Assembly (NCBI GenBank): GCA_934278005.1
Contig: CAKQWG010000069.1
Coordinates: 1 to 16,448 of the forward strand
Source of the DNA: an uncultured Pirellulaceae bacterium
Lineage (GTDB): Bacteria; Planctomycetota; Planctomycetia; Pirellulales; Pirellulaceae
Direction: 5' to 3'
DNA length: 16,448 nt
The notes beneath the pieces were generated by a model. That model saw only the letters and a list, made by a program, of their open reading frames with translations, was not told where the DNA came from and did not search any database. Positions within the stretch are counted from its first letter, which is position 1; each line of letters opens with the position of its first letter. The translations under genes were made by a program, and so were the position numbers. This document shows positions 14,501 to 16,448 of this stretch, in pieces.

Positions 14501-16413
14501 ACCGATGAACCAATCGCTCCCTGGAAATTGTAGAACCGCGTGGTGGTGCCATTGGTGGAGTCGGCCCCAGCTATCACGTTTTCTTGAAAACGGTTCTCGC
14601 GGTTACCTGGCTCGTCATTGCCGCCAGGGAAATCGAGCGGAGTAGGGGTGGTGTTTTGAATTTTACCGTTGACCAATACCGACTGCGTGCCCGCTCCGCC
14701 CGGCGTCCAAGTTGACCCCAAGTTTTTAGCGCCAGCAAAGGTATCGGCCGGGTCTACGGTCGTGCCGTCCACAATCACTGGTGGCAGCGGCCGCGATTCG
14801 TTGGTGCCCACACGCAGACGCAGCTCACCACCGGCCGGGGCGTACGTGTTCAAATCCTCGCGGTACCGCAGTGTGACTCGGTTCGCGTTGGGGTAGTAGC
14901 GAACGAGGATCGGCAGCTCTGCCGCGCTGTCGTCGCTTGTGTCGAGCGTTCCCTTGGAACTAATCAATTGATAAAAGTTCGGGTCGAGTACCCCTGGCAA
15001 CCTTGTGCCCGCCGTGTAGACGATCGTGTCTGTGTTCTGCAGCGACAGAATGCCACCGTTGGCAGCGATATGTTGGCTCAGCGATTGTCCGTTAACCGAG
15101 ACGATCCGCGATGTATCCAGCAGCGCATCTTGGGTGAAGTAAATGTCGATTTCCCGTGTGCGGTCGTAGCTCAGCGCACCGGTCGTCGGATTCTTAGTCA
15201 CCGGCTGCGGCACCACGGACAGCACCTGAGCTCCCAACTGCAGGTCGAAGGCCACCGACCGCGAGACACCCGCGTTGAACGGTTCGCCAGCCATGTTCTT
15301 TAGTGTTCGCACGCCCTGACCTAGGATCTCGATGCGGTAGCCATCGTCGGGAAGTGGCTCTGCAAAACGCAGCACAACTTCGCGATCGCTATCGCCCAAG
15401 CCGATGTAGCCGGGCACGATCTCGATGTCGGTCACGCCCGTAAGTGTGATCGGTGAATAGCTGGTCGCCAGCGTACCGATGCGCGTCGCAGCCGGTCCGG
15501 AGATCAACTTGGCCTCGATCAGCGCCGCCGCGGCAGGGTCGGCGTTGAGCGCATCGACAAACTGCCTGGCCGTAGTCGCATTGAGCGGATTGCTGTTGAC
15601 GATCACGTTGATCGTCTTGCCGCTGACAGTAATCGTCGGCGCCGCTGGGCCGCCGCTATCGGCGCGAGTTACGTTGATGGTGGTTCCTAAACCGTTGCTA
15701 CCACTGTCCCGCGCAATGAAGCGAACCTCTAGATTGTTGGTCAACCCAAAATTTGTCGATGCCTTGGCCGAGTTGGCGCCACTGAGCACCAATGATCGCG
15801 AGGTGTCCGTGCTACTTCCGATAGCTATGGTTTGTGAGCCACGCAGCGGCAGTGCAAACACCAAATTGGTCGCCGCCGTTCCCGAATTGCGCTCAAAGGC
15901 TTGCAGCAAGTCCACGACCCGCGTATTGAACACGGGATTGGAATTGAGCTCGACATCGATCACTCGGCCGTTAACGCGCAGGATCGGGACCCGCGAATCG
16001 GTTCGAGAGACTGAAGTAAACCGCAGCTCGATGCCATTGCCGGCTTGTCCGGGAGTCTGCGCGTAGAATTCGACCAGCGTCTGCCCGCCCGTATTGAAGT
16101 CGGTGGCCACCGAGGCGCGCTCGAAGACTCCATCGTCGCCGCTGCGAATGACGCGAATGCCATCCAGGGTTGCCGGATCGATGCCCGCGCCGTCATTGAA
16201 TCGGAAGACCAGTTCAGTGGGCGATGAGTGAAGCACCTGCCCTTGCTGCAGCAGCGATCCGTTGTTGGGCTGAATACCTATTAACTGTGGGCCGACAGCC
16301 AACAATTGACGCGGCTCCAGCGTTTCCAGCAAGACCCGCCGGACGCCGAGTCGTTTCTGCAAGCGGTTAGGTGCAGGTAGTTTACGCGATTTGGATGAAC
16401 CACCAATGGCCAT
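2572..16413 (-). CDS. Giant (4613-residue) multidomain surface/exported protein with dockerin-like C-terminus
   Basis: One uninterrupted frame from ATG (16413-16411) to TAA (2574-2572). GAGAGG lies 7 bases upstream of the ATG, supporting the start. Domain order by residue: basic N-terminus with LEPR-XLL motif (27-39); Ig-like and repeated modules (41-545); metallopeptidase-like region with degenerate zinc site (644-770); PPC-like domain (786-910); beta-helix segments (953-1245 and 1400-1770) around a fibronectin-III-like stretch (1282-1395); two more PPC-like domains (1786-1980, 2026-2200); propeller-like segments (2245-2520, 2690-2820); jelly-roll-like halves (2840-3025, 3211-3294); a third beta-helix (3500-3790); Ig-like domain (3778-3900); repeated modules (from 2536, 3074, 3378, 3948, 4058); GEVED (4240-4406); dockerin-like pair (4420-4484); acidic tail. 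No catalytic site is evident and no cysteine is seen. Structural, adhesive or polymer-binding roles at the cell surface fit, but function is inferred. Such giant genes are known in planctomycetes. Confidence 0.95.
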   Translation of the reverse strand: MAIGGSSKSRKLPAPNRLQKRLGVRRVLLETLEPRQLLAVGPQLIGIQPNNGSLLQQGQVLHSSPTELVFRFNDGAGIDPATLDGIRVIRSGDDGVFERASVATDFNTGGQTLVEFYAQTPGQAGNGIELRFTSVSRTDSRVPILRVNGRVIDVELNSNPVFNTRVVDLLQAFERNSGTAATNLVFALPLRGSQTIAIGSSTDTSRSLVLSGANSAKASTNFGLTNNLEVRFIARDSGSNGLGTTINVTRADSGGPAAPTITVSGKTINVIVNSNPLNATTARQFVDALNADPAAAALIEAKLISGPAATRIGTLATSYSPITLTGVTDIEIVPGYIGLGDSDREVVLRFAEPLPDDGYRIEILGQGVRTLKNMAGEPFNAGVSRSVAFDLQLGAQVLSVVPQPVTKNPTTGALSYDRTREIDIYFTQDALLDTSRIVSVNGQSLSQHIAANGGILSLQNTDTIVYTAGTRLPGVLDPNFYQLISSKGTLDTSDDSAAELPILVRYYPNANRVTLRYREDLNTYAPAGGELRLRVGTNESRPLPPVIVDGTTVDPADTFAGAKNLGSTWTPGGAGTQSVLVNGKIQNTTPTPLDFPGGNDEPGNRENRFQENVIAGADSTNGTTTRFYNFQGAIGSSVNGTPLVNTITEQQKQRVREVFSLYERYLGIKFVETQTLGLTVAVGDTRAVLPFADNVGERSSGVIDINGPGNIYYEAGILASNLQLATVLDIQDFSDSNLSGFAGPFQRAAMQGVGRLLGLGLADEVAQLTIQSFDSAFIAPGVGTELVLPGDADIVHGQYLYRPDSRDVDLYQFSLPVAGRMSIETFAERMSQGSLLDSHIRLYQQTSQGWEEIAANDDYYSSDSFLELDLAAGNYIVGVSASGNDAYNPVTADSGMGGLSQGNYQLRMDFRPPAQSVLRDVDSAAGTEFDGDADGTPGGTFNFWFRPSSAATTKFVDKTAANGGNGSVAAPFNKISAALAAATPGTVVRIVGNGGADKNFATTADNLAYEIGFDNLGLPLPDGETFDVPKGVTVVIDAGAILKLRRARVGVGTTSTNVDRSGGTLMVLGTPTLQTASGEVLKDAQGNALTGSVVMTSWNDLSSGKNSKTSVAGPTGGDWGGIDIRARIDAGQGRNVWEDQGIFLNWISNVDLRYGGGQVVVDGVSQLITPIQMVDSRPSVLASTITLSADAAMSATPNSFKESNFHSPQEQAGATTAFTVDYDRVGPYLRGNRIVNNSLNGLQVRVRTAGTTQLEKMTVQGRFDDLGVVHFVPENLEIQGTAGGPVLIDTPPAASSTQLSLRPGGTLPVGVYTYRFSNVDSSGVEGVASTTTSFISVNFTSTSRTVILNNIPADANRIYRSSPSGQGPFTLIANIANGVGAYADTGTDLGTPLPQINGSVRSRLDARLVVDGGTVVKSTGARIDVAFGAHLIAEGTADKPVVFTSLNDIRYGAGGTFNTANRSNPQVSDAGAGNWGGIYVGHTSSASLDHAVIAYGGGTTRIEGGFADFGAIEVHQADLRLANSRLEVNATGSRTSTDADRGGRGRNAPATIFVRGAQPIIVNNIIANNLGPAMSFDVSSLNSHYVQDTGRSTGMGDKLDARPGNQGPLIADNSIQNKISNSSVPGAQPINGMIVRPGNLTTEGVWDDTDIVHVVQGEIIVPDFQHYGGLRLTSSAEQSLVVKFSGDSAGITATGTPLDNANRIGGSLQLIGTPNYPVVLTSLADDSVGAGFTTTGVHQVDTNNNGSASSPAAGDWRGLLLETYSNDRNVLIATERESARAGAPAANNTTAQAQYLGVLAPNEKSGDENRRLGFQVTGVISAPGDVDVYSFDGTAGTEVWLDIDRTSIGLDTVIELVDANGRTLALSDSSYAEEADPTQLYKASDLAAQSVHSLRKSTAEQYFTSAMGEPKDLYSTNPQDAGLRVVLPGTAGTSNLYHVRVRSSSLAAPTANSAADLAASVQPGLTSGRYQLQVRLNEVDEIPGSSISYGNIRFANTGIRLVGVPSSSPLLGENAEIPETGPGGVSNNTRANAQALGNLLETNRQAISVAGNLDSFTDVDWYSFDLVYEKITPNLLRQYFSAVLDVDYADGIGRPDVSLYVFDAEGHLILGGLGSDLTGDQSSPNAGNSELDRGSAGIKDPFIGPYEFPTQTRGGSDTIAGGIPAGRYFVAVTNSDMVPGIMDAYTNPSSANAAVRLQPIEGIRLIAEDHIELQGGSTAVDPIVPILFPTPGDFDGTTIYDTQNDSIIDFNLSDVVLYVSTDVGRELTSLHIVNPFTGEIRSQVGRGNQDIRDIDFRPNGTLSGFNRTIEQNVAANTDLDTLTNYFTIDSGTGAFTTTGSFGLQTSHLNFPAGGGAPTVAASDDGFNIEALTFAILGGQERGIAVGSRPSPPGYEPAYYTGTRFINNNNTGQPGFDRPGPSYFSNVIYEFDENTGAATSSPAGDKTDLAVGSGAGTAIRDRGYIETFTLDGAGNIVSESSEFVAREATKPTGTGARFVIRNGDSFFIRDATNALRRFEFDLGPEVLLSSNPNEVLAVTDGMRFRIDGTIYEFDTSATPDVGPGATRVAIPASPTVRQFVTAVAAAMPAGVTVSYEAGRMNFGGASTGVFTELQNAGVLTSLGNPGAPGAGVVQILASDTAQMVAQKIATAINNSAIPGLVAAVNPAALDRVQLSSGNTLVPADDSPADNPVAAYGVAPGGIVTGVAVIDGRMYAVSDEGGLYVVNNPLGFASGNVASYIAGSYDLNGIRFTGLVEGPVHAQNGELRQMLFGIDDQGRIHAFDTTGKLQPLFANGQTSISTGLSGATGLTMSTLDFNLWHVTGNRNEDEGHGLPRTPNDSRVEFNGGQSLYFGFQSPGANGSSVTNGLGDLTGPNSTGLSNSYNFPGGAAGAIESAPFDLSSVTAGSLPTLYFTYRFDGEATQADLPKGTTAQDYMRDALRIYAAGEDGKWILLATNNDANPEPAVNNRGAFDDEFDYRLTGNRETQPLFDNQANFRQARVPLDALAGKSNVRLRIEFSTYGGFGFGLPGGKGPEIRTISGERLVDGETLRLNNETFEIEMGMTLSIPSASSIPAGSRVSIDGVDFVFNPRPTDAPGIAVLITDDMNASQVAQTLRDALAVAAGLPPGFDPIAVGNRVQLLGATTVLLPTNSPVLLQGTVGSSGRAVNVRLDMSAEEVALALQSSVAERFAGGVNSAYRVRGNVVDLTGLIQYNSFDFTTGQRIPSLNAFSPGPFGGTTNFVGDLFSAFNTGTNSDGTTNNSNPGALGAQNNAFEGVYLDDFIIGLAGRGEMVLNSTSTNTDFIADPQDRLANPSQHNADQGGVEILVGPYQFEIRGGTTYGFPGLPGSGSTIELVRAFEIDDLQVAGLSVRFNSAAEIVAGDTFTLSDGTTVLTFEMDNINDSRTVAPGHIAVPFSTSALDPISGTRRSESAQVIAARVRDIINSNAIQSQLNISANLLNNDRTGSTSDTVVLIGQASIDVPDSIGIKLESQGAGTANRERPQGQVVINGTRISNSLNYGIDVATPGRDPVTGAPLLGAPRNTVTLNVDSLAPGAVVMNSELVSNGAGGIRISGQPTAAGAAPAAVPFVRLINNTVVGGTITGDASAPVYTAGGQGIVVENNAAATLLNNVIANTTTGINVDASSTSTTIGGTVYQRTVIGGTAFYRNTANVAGGATVGQFPLLIPDSQQVFVDPTTGNLYPSAGSPLIDSSIDSLQDRTSLLAVKQPLGIAASPILAPQYDINGQLRADDPTIESPAGQGENVFKDRGAADRADLVGPSVVLLNPVDNDFAGLDGNPATGVVELIGGILNYFDIHIVDGIEPSDPASGAGVDPATVSSSSVVVYGPKIVDGVRMQNQPLIQGRDYVFGFDATNGIIRLTPLAGIWEPESVYTIRFLNSPAASLIAVPQYADGSQLSIVDSSGAKTVFELEYGYLVSVPDAPADPTVLDGLTFAIDDGARRVVFELDLDGSVSSGNRAITIDETSTPESVARSIETSIKGALLNVTVAEVAPGTLQIQGSRLVSVDPIDSGLIVTGKTGVQTAFGIQIPLSAGSPTGLEDGQTFTIARTGTPVTFEIDTNGSVNTGNVAVRFAAGADAQTVANALVTAINAASLGLTPVNAGGGLVTLGSAADVVLNMTQTVLTQSGQAGQAASVAIPVTVKADQTAEETAALIVSAITAKNLPGVIVTRLGSKILIEGATSVSGLGALGSGPIRDLAGNPLKANNPDGTTTLVIFQGEGLDYGDAPAPYQSTFAEDGPRHKVVPGLSLGPTVTADADARRDDADGGDDGATFLTLYSAFQSSVTLSVTNTTGQPAYASLWIDFDGNGIFADTERIISSQQVAPGTSTVAFTVPRSTSDGTGPARTVLGDTFARVRLSTDKNAVANSFGAAPDGEVEDHRVTILANPFFNPNGIRDDLGNGLDVNGDGFVSPIDVLQVINYLNSSAPRILDLADATGLPPFVDVNGDGLVSPQDVNIIITYLNSRPRASGEGEASDVGLAGLSTEGELALGNASSDQHGASELTVLASDWAGGLEDVLRARLAERSEGATSVHDQALLANNDEFAVGNDFAGAAQTGSSVDDFWAGLTDRRDSDGPIADSLADALVEDLLGKI
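2575..2961 (-). other. Acidic C-terminal tail of the giant protein
   Basis: Residues 4485-4613 follow the dockerin-like pair. The stretch is rich in Asp, Glu, Ala, Gly and Ser with one more basic patch (VLRARLAERSEG, 4537-4548), and ends in IADSLADALVEDLLGKI (4597-4613), an amphipathic-helix-like end. There is no LPXTG-type sorting signal and no hydrophobic anchor. Function unknown. Confidence 0.6.
2962..3156 (-). other. Dockerin-like EF-hand pair of the giant protein
   Basis: Residues 4420-4484 hold two calcium loops of the form D-x-N-x-D-G-x5-D: DVNGDGFVSPID (4423-4434) and DVNGDGLVSPQD (4463-4474). Each is followed by a helix ending in NYLNS or TYLNS. This is the dockerin type I-like layout common in planctomycetes. 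No cohesin partner is in the window, so cellulosome-type assembly is not implied. Confidence 0.85.
3196..3696 (-). other. GEVED domain
   Basis: Residues 4240-4406 contain LDYGDAPAPY (4241-4250), DDADGGDDGATFLT (4282-4295), ASLWIDFDGNGIFAD (4318-4332) and APDGEVEDHRVTI (4391-4403). DYGDAP near the start and GEVEDxxVxI at the end define the GEVED family of bacterial extracellular proteins. The domain directly precedes the dockerin-like pair. Confidence 0.85.
3811..4242 (-). repeat. Repeated module B, copy 5 (with half-copy)
   Basis: Residues 4058-4201: LEDGQTFTIARTGTPVTFEI, GSVNTGNVAVRFAAGADAQT (4081-4100), VANALVTAINAASLGLTPV and a closing strand GLVTLGSAADVVL. A half-copy follows (ASVAIPVTVKADQTAEETAA at 4153-4172, then SKILIEGATSV). 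Confidence 0.7.
4348..4572 (-). repeat. Repeated module B, copy 4
   Basis: Residues 3948-4022: LDGLTFAIDDGARRVVFELD, then GSVSSGNRAITIDETSTPES (3970-3989), VARSIETSIKGALLNVTV and TLQIQGSRLV. It is one of the two most regular copies; the next copy shares DG-x-TF-x-I, FE-(L/I)-D, GSV-xx-GN-x-A and the VA-helix. Confidence 0.7.
4714..5082 (-). other. Bacterial Ig-like domain
   Basis: Residues 3778-3900: GPSVVLLNPVDNDFAGLDGN, then LNYFDIHIVDG, GAGVDPATVSSSSVVVYG (3829-3846), DYVFGFDATNGIIRLTPLAG (3865-3884) and ESVYTIRFLNSPA. The order (a differing D-x-A-T-V position, then a T-P strand, then YTIRF) resembles Ig-like domains that begin this giant protein. Confidence 0.45.
5044..5916 (-). other. 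Right-handed beta-helix-like segment 3 with conserved closing region
   Basis: Residues 3500-3680 repeat short units: GQVVINGTRISNSLNYGI (3504-3521), VVMNSELVSNGAGGIRI (3556-3572), VRLINNTVVGG (3589-3599), GIVVENNAAATLLNNVIANT (3616-3635) and GINVDASST. Then comes FVDPTTGNLYPSAGSPLIDS (3692-3711) and a stretch to about 3790 ending in FKDRGAADRADLVGP (3765-3779), which resembles the closing region of other planctomycete giant proteins. A role in binding extended polymers is possible but unproven. Confidence 0.6.
5989..6282 (-). repeat. Repeated module B, copy 3
   Basis: Residues 3378-3475. IVAGDTFTLSDGTTVLTFEM begins the copy, followed by GHIAVPFST, an insert, then SAQVIAARVRDIINSNAI (3431-3448) and the closing strand TVVLIG. 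It directly precedes the third beta-helix segment. Confidence 0.6.
6532..7896 (-). other. Jelly-roll-like domain apparently split by repeated modules
   Basis: Residues 2840-3025 contain RVEFNGGQSLYFGFQ, then AIESAPFDLSSV (2891-2902), LPTLYFTYRFDGEA (2907-2920) and VRLRIEFSTYGGFGFG (3011-3026), like lectin or MAM-type beta-sandwiches. A likely closing part appears at 3270-3294 (EGVYLDDFIIGLAGRGEMVL, 3274-3293). The stretch about 3031-3210 between them belongs to the repeated module family. Domain identity is tentative. Confidence 0.4.
6784..7194 (-). repeat. Repeated module B, copy 2 (with half-copy)
   Basis: Residues 3074-3210. AGSRVSIDGVDFVFNPRPTD, then ASQVAQTLRDALAVAAG and NRVQLLGATTVLL, followed by a half-copy with GRAVNVRLDMSAEEVALALQ (3163-3182). 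It lies between the two parts of the jelly-roll-like domain. Confidence 0.6.
7954..9681 (-). other. Propeller-like segments interrupted by a repeated module
   Basis: Residues 2245-2520 contain blade-like units such as VVLYVSTDVGRELTSLHIVN (2255-2274), followed by GEIRSQVGRGNQDIRDIDFR, and VIYEFDENTGA (2426-2436). Residues 2690-2820 resume with VTGVAVIDGRMYAVSDEGGL (2702-2721) and RIHAFDTTGKLQPLF (2777-2791). A different module (about 2536-2680) sits between them. A beta-propeller split by an insertion is inferred; blade number cannot be counted reliably by eye. Confidence 0.4.
8374..8808 (-). repeat. Repeated module B, copy 1 (with half-copy)
   Basis: Residues 2536-2680. Pattern: DGMRFRIDGTIYEFD, a loop, TRVAIP, then TVRQFVTAVAAAM and VTVSYEAGRMNFGG, followed by a half-copy with VVQILASDTAQMVAQKIATA (2631-2650). 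The theme DGxxFxIxG-xxFxFD-xxVxI-(T)xxxVAxxIxxAI-strand recurs at 3074, 3378, 3948 and 4058. Confidence 0.6.
9814..10338 (-). other. PPC-like domain 3
   Basis: Residues 2026-2200 open with SNNTRANAQALGNL, followed by FTDVDWYSFDL (2056-2066), RPDVSLYVFDAEGHLI (2094-2109) and AGRYFVAVTNSD (2165-2176). This is the same signature as the two earlier PPC-like domains and lies directly after the second. Confidence 0.7.
10474..11058 (-). other. PPC-like domain 2
   Basis: Residues 1786-1980 contain ANNTTAQAQYLG, then GDVDVYSFDGTAGTEVWLDI (1824-1843), LDTVIELVDANGRTLA (1850-1865) and a late GRYQLQVRLNEVD (1968-1980). These are standard PPC landmarks. An insert of roughly 80 residues separates the middle strands from the closing strand. 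Confidence 0.7.
11104..12216 (-). other. Right-handed beta-helix-like segment 2
   Basis: Residues 1400-1770 repeat short units such as LVVDGGTVVKSTGARIDV (1408-1425), PVVFTSLND (1440-1448), GNWGGIYVG (1473-1481), IFVRGAQPIIVNNIIANN (1552-1569), VVKFSGDSAGI (1681-1691), PVVLTSLAD (1717-1725) and GDWRGLLLE (1754-1762). The recurrent PVV(F/L)TSL(N/A)D plus G(N/D)WxG(I/L) pairs are typical of beta-helix surface proteins. Confidence 0.6.
12229..12570 (-). other. Fibronectin-III-like segment
   Basis: Residues 1282-1395 contain LPVGVYTYRFSNVDSSGVEG (1307-1326), then VILNNIP and NRIYRSSPSGQGPFTLIANI (1356-1375), ending in YADTGTD. This strand order resembles a fibronectin type III-like beta-sandwich inserted between two beta-helix segments. 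The assignment is by pattern only. Confidence 0.45.
12679..13557 (-). other. Right-handed beta-helix-like segment 1
   Basis: Residues 953-1245 start with KFVDKTAANGGNGS and APFNKISAALAAATPGTVVR (970-989), the usual opening of pectate-lyase-like beta-helix proteins. These are followed by VTVVIDAGAILKLR (1032-1045), GGDWGGIDIRA (1116-1126) and LRGNRIVNNSLNGLQV (1229-1244). Short strand-turn repeats fit a parallel beta-helix. No lyase active site can be assigned. Confidence 0.6.
13684..14058 (-). other. PPC-like (pre-peptidase C-terminal type) domain 1
   Basis: Residues 786-910 contain DSRDVDLYQFSLPVAGRMSI (804-823), then LDSHIRLYQ, then ANDDYYSSDSFLELDLAAGN (855-874) and a final GNYQLRMDF. The order DVDxYxF, DSxIxLY, NDD, LxLxAGxY is the signature of PPC-type beta-sandwich domains of secreted proteins. 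Confidence 0.7.
14104..14484 (-). other. Metallopeptidase-like region with lost zinc ligands (pseudo-peptidase)
   Basis: Residues 644-770 resemble the M10-like segment found in related planctomycete giant proteins: a helix-like start ITEQQKQRVREVFSLYERYL (647-666), a strand-rich middle, then AAMQGVGRLLGLGLADE (748-764). Aligned to the usual HExGHxxGLGH motif, the four key positions read Gln751, Gly752, Arg755 and Leu761, while the framework Gly754, Gly758, Leu759 and Gly760 are kept. The fold is inferred; catalytic activity is not expected. Confidence 0.55.
14779..16293 (-). other. N-terminal Ig-like array of the giant protein, containing two repeated modules
   Basis: Residues 41-545 are predicted all-beta. 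The first unit (41-98) contains PTELVFRFNDGAGIDPATLD, resembling bacterial Ig-like (Big_5/SbsA type) domains. A second unit around 321-400 contains EVVLRFAEPLPDDGYRIEI, and a third runs about 396-490 (VLSVVPQPV then a strand-rich stretch). Between the first and second lie two related modules (122-198 and 224-314) sharing a pattern of V-x-G-(R/K)-x-I-(D/N)-V, then (L/V)NSNP, then VDLLQAF or FVDALNA. Assignment is from sequence pattern, so boundaries are approximate. Confidence 0.55.
16297..16335 (-). other. LEPR-XLL-like N-terminal motif of the giant protein
   Basis: Residues 27-39 read VLLETLEPRQLLA after a Lys/Arg-rich start (residues 8-26). This matches the LEPR-XLL motif at the N-termini of many large planctomycete exported proteins. 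There is no hydrophobic core as in a classical signal peptide. A role in export or targeting is inferred from family context. Confidence 0.8.
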
Positions 16414-16420
16414 GTAAGAA

Positions 16421-16426
16421 CCTCTC
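16421..16426 (-). promoter_or_regulatory. Ribosome binding site of the giant gene
   Basis: On the minus strand GAGAGG is followed by seven bases (TTCTTAC) and then ATG. Sequence and spacing fit a Shine-Dalgarno site and support the chosen start. Only 35 bases upstream of the ATG are in the window, so no promoter can be assessed. Confidence 0.7.
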
Positions 16427-16448
16427 GACGGAATGCTGGATGAGCAGT

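Overview
The window looks like chromosomal DNA of a planctomycete, probably a Pirellulaceae member related to Rhodopirellula or Blastopirellula. This is inferred from gene style, since no rRNA or housekeeping gene is present. The signs are an enormous secreted-type multidomain gene, an N-terminal LEPR-XLL-like motif, paired dockerin-like EF-hand repeats near the C-terminus, a GEVED domain, and SdrD_B/PPC/beta-helix modules. All of these are typical of planctomycete surface or exported proteins.

Only two genes are supported, both on the minus strand. They fill nearly the whole window. (1) Positions 2409 down to 1 hold a gene whose 803 codons are open through the window edge, so its C-terminus lies outside. 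It encodes a predicted metzincin-like zinc metallopeptidase with an SdrD_B-like region, a dockerin-like pair and a C-terminal Thr-Leu-Thr-Glu-Pro repeat. (2) Positions 16413 down to 2572 hold one uninterrupted 4613-codon gene with a good ribosome binding site. Its protein is a string of Ig-like modules, a metallopeptidase-like region that has lost its zinc ligands, three PPC-type domains, beta-helix segments, propeller-like and jelly-roll-like segments, at least five copies of a small repeated alpha/beta module, a GEVED domain, a dockerin-like pair and an acidic tail.

The 162-base gap between the genes (2410-2571) holds two imperfect or U-tract-free hairpins and three short direct repeats just before the downstream start. 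Transcription runs from the giant gene toward the peptidase gene. Co-transcription is possible but unproven.

The two products share the same N-terminal motif and the same dockerin-like ending, and I see no cysteine in either. They probably use the same export and surface-association route. One has an apparently intact zinc site and the other a ruined one. A functional link between them is inference only. I found no RNA gene, mobile element, CRISPR array or defence system.
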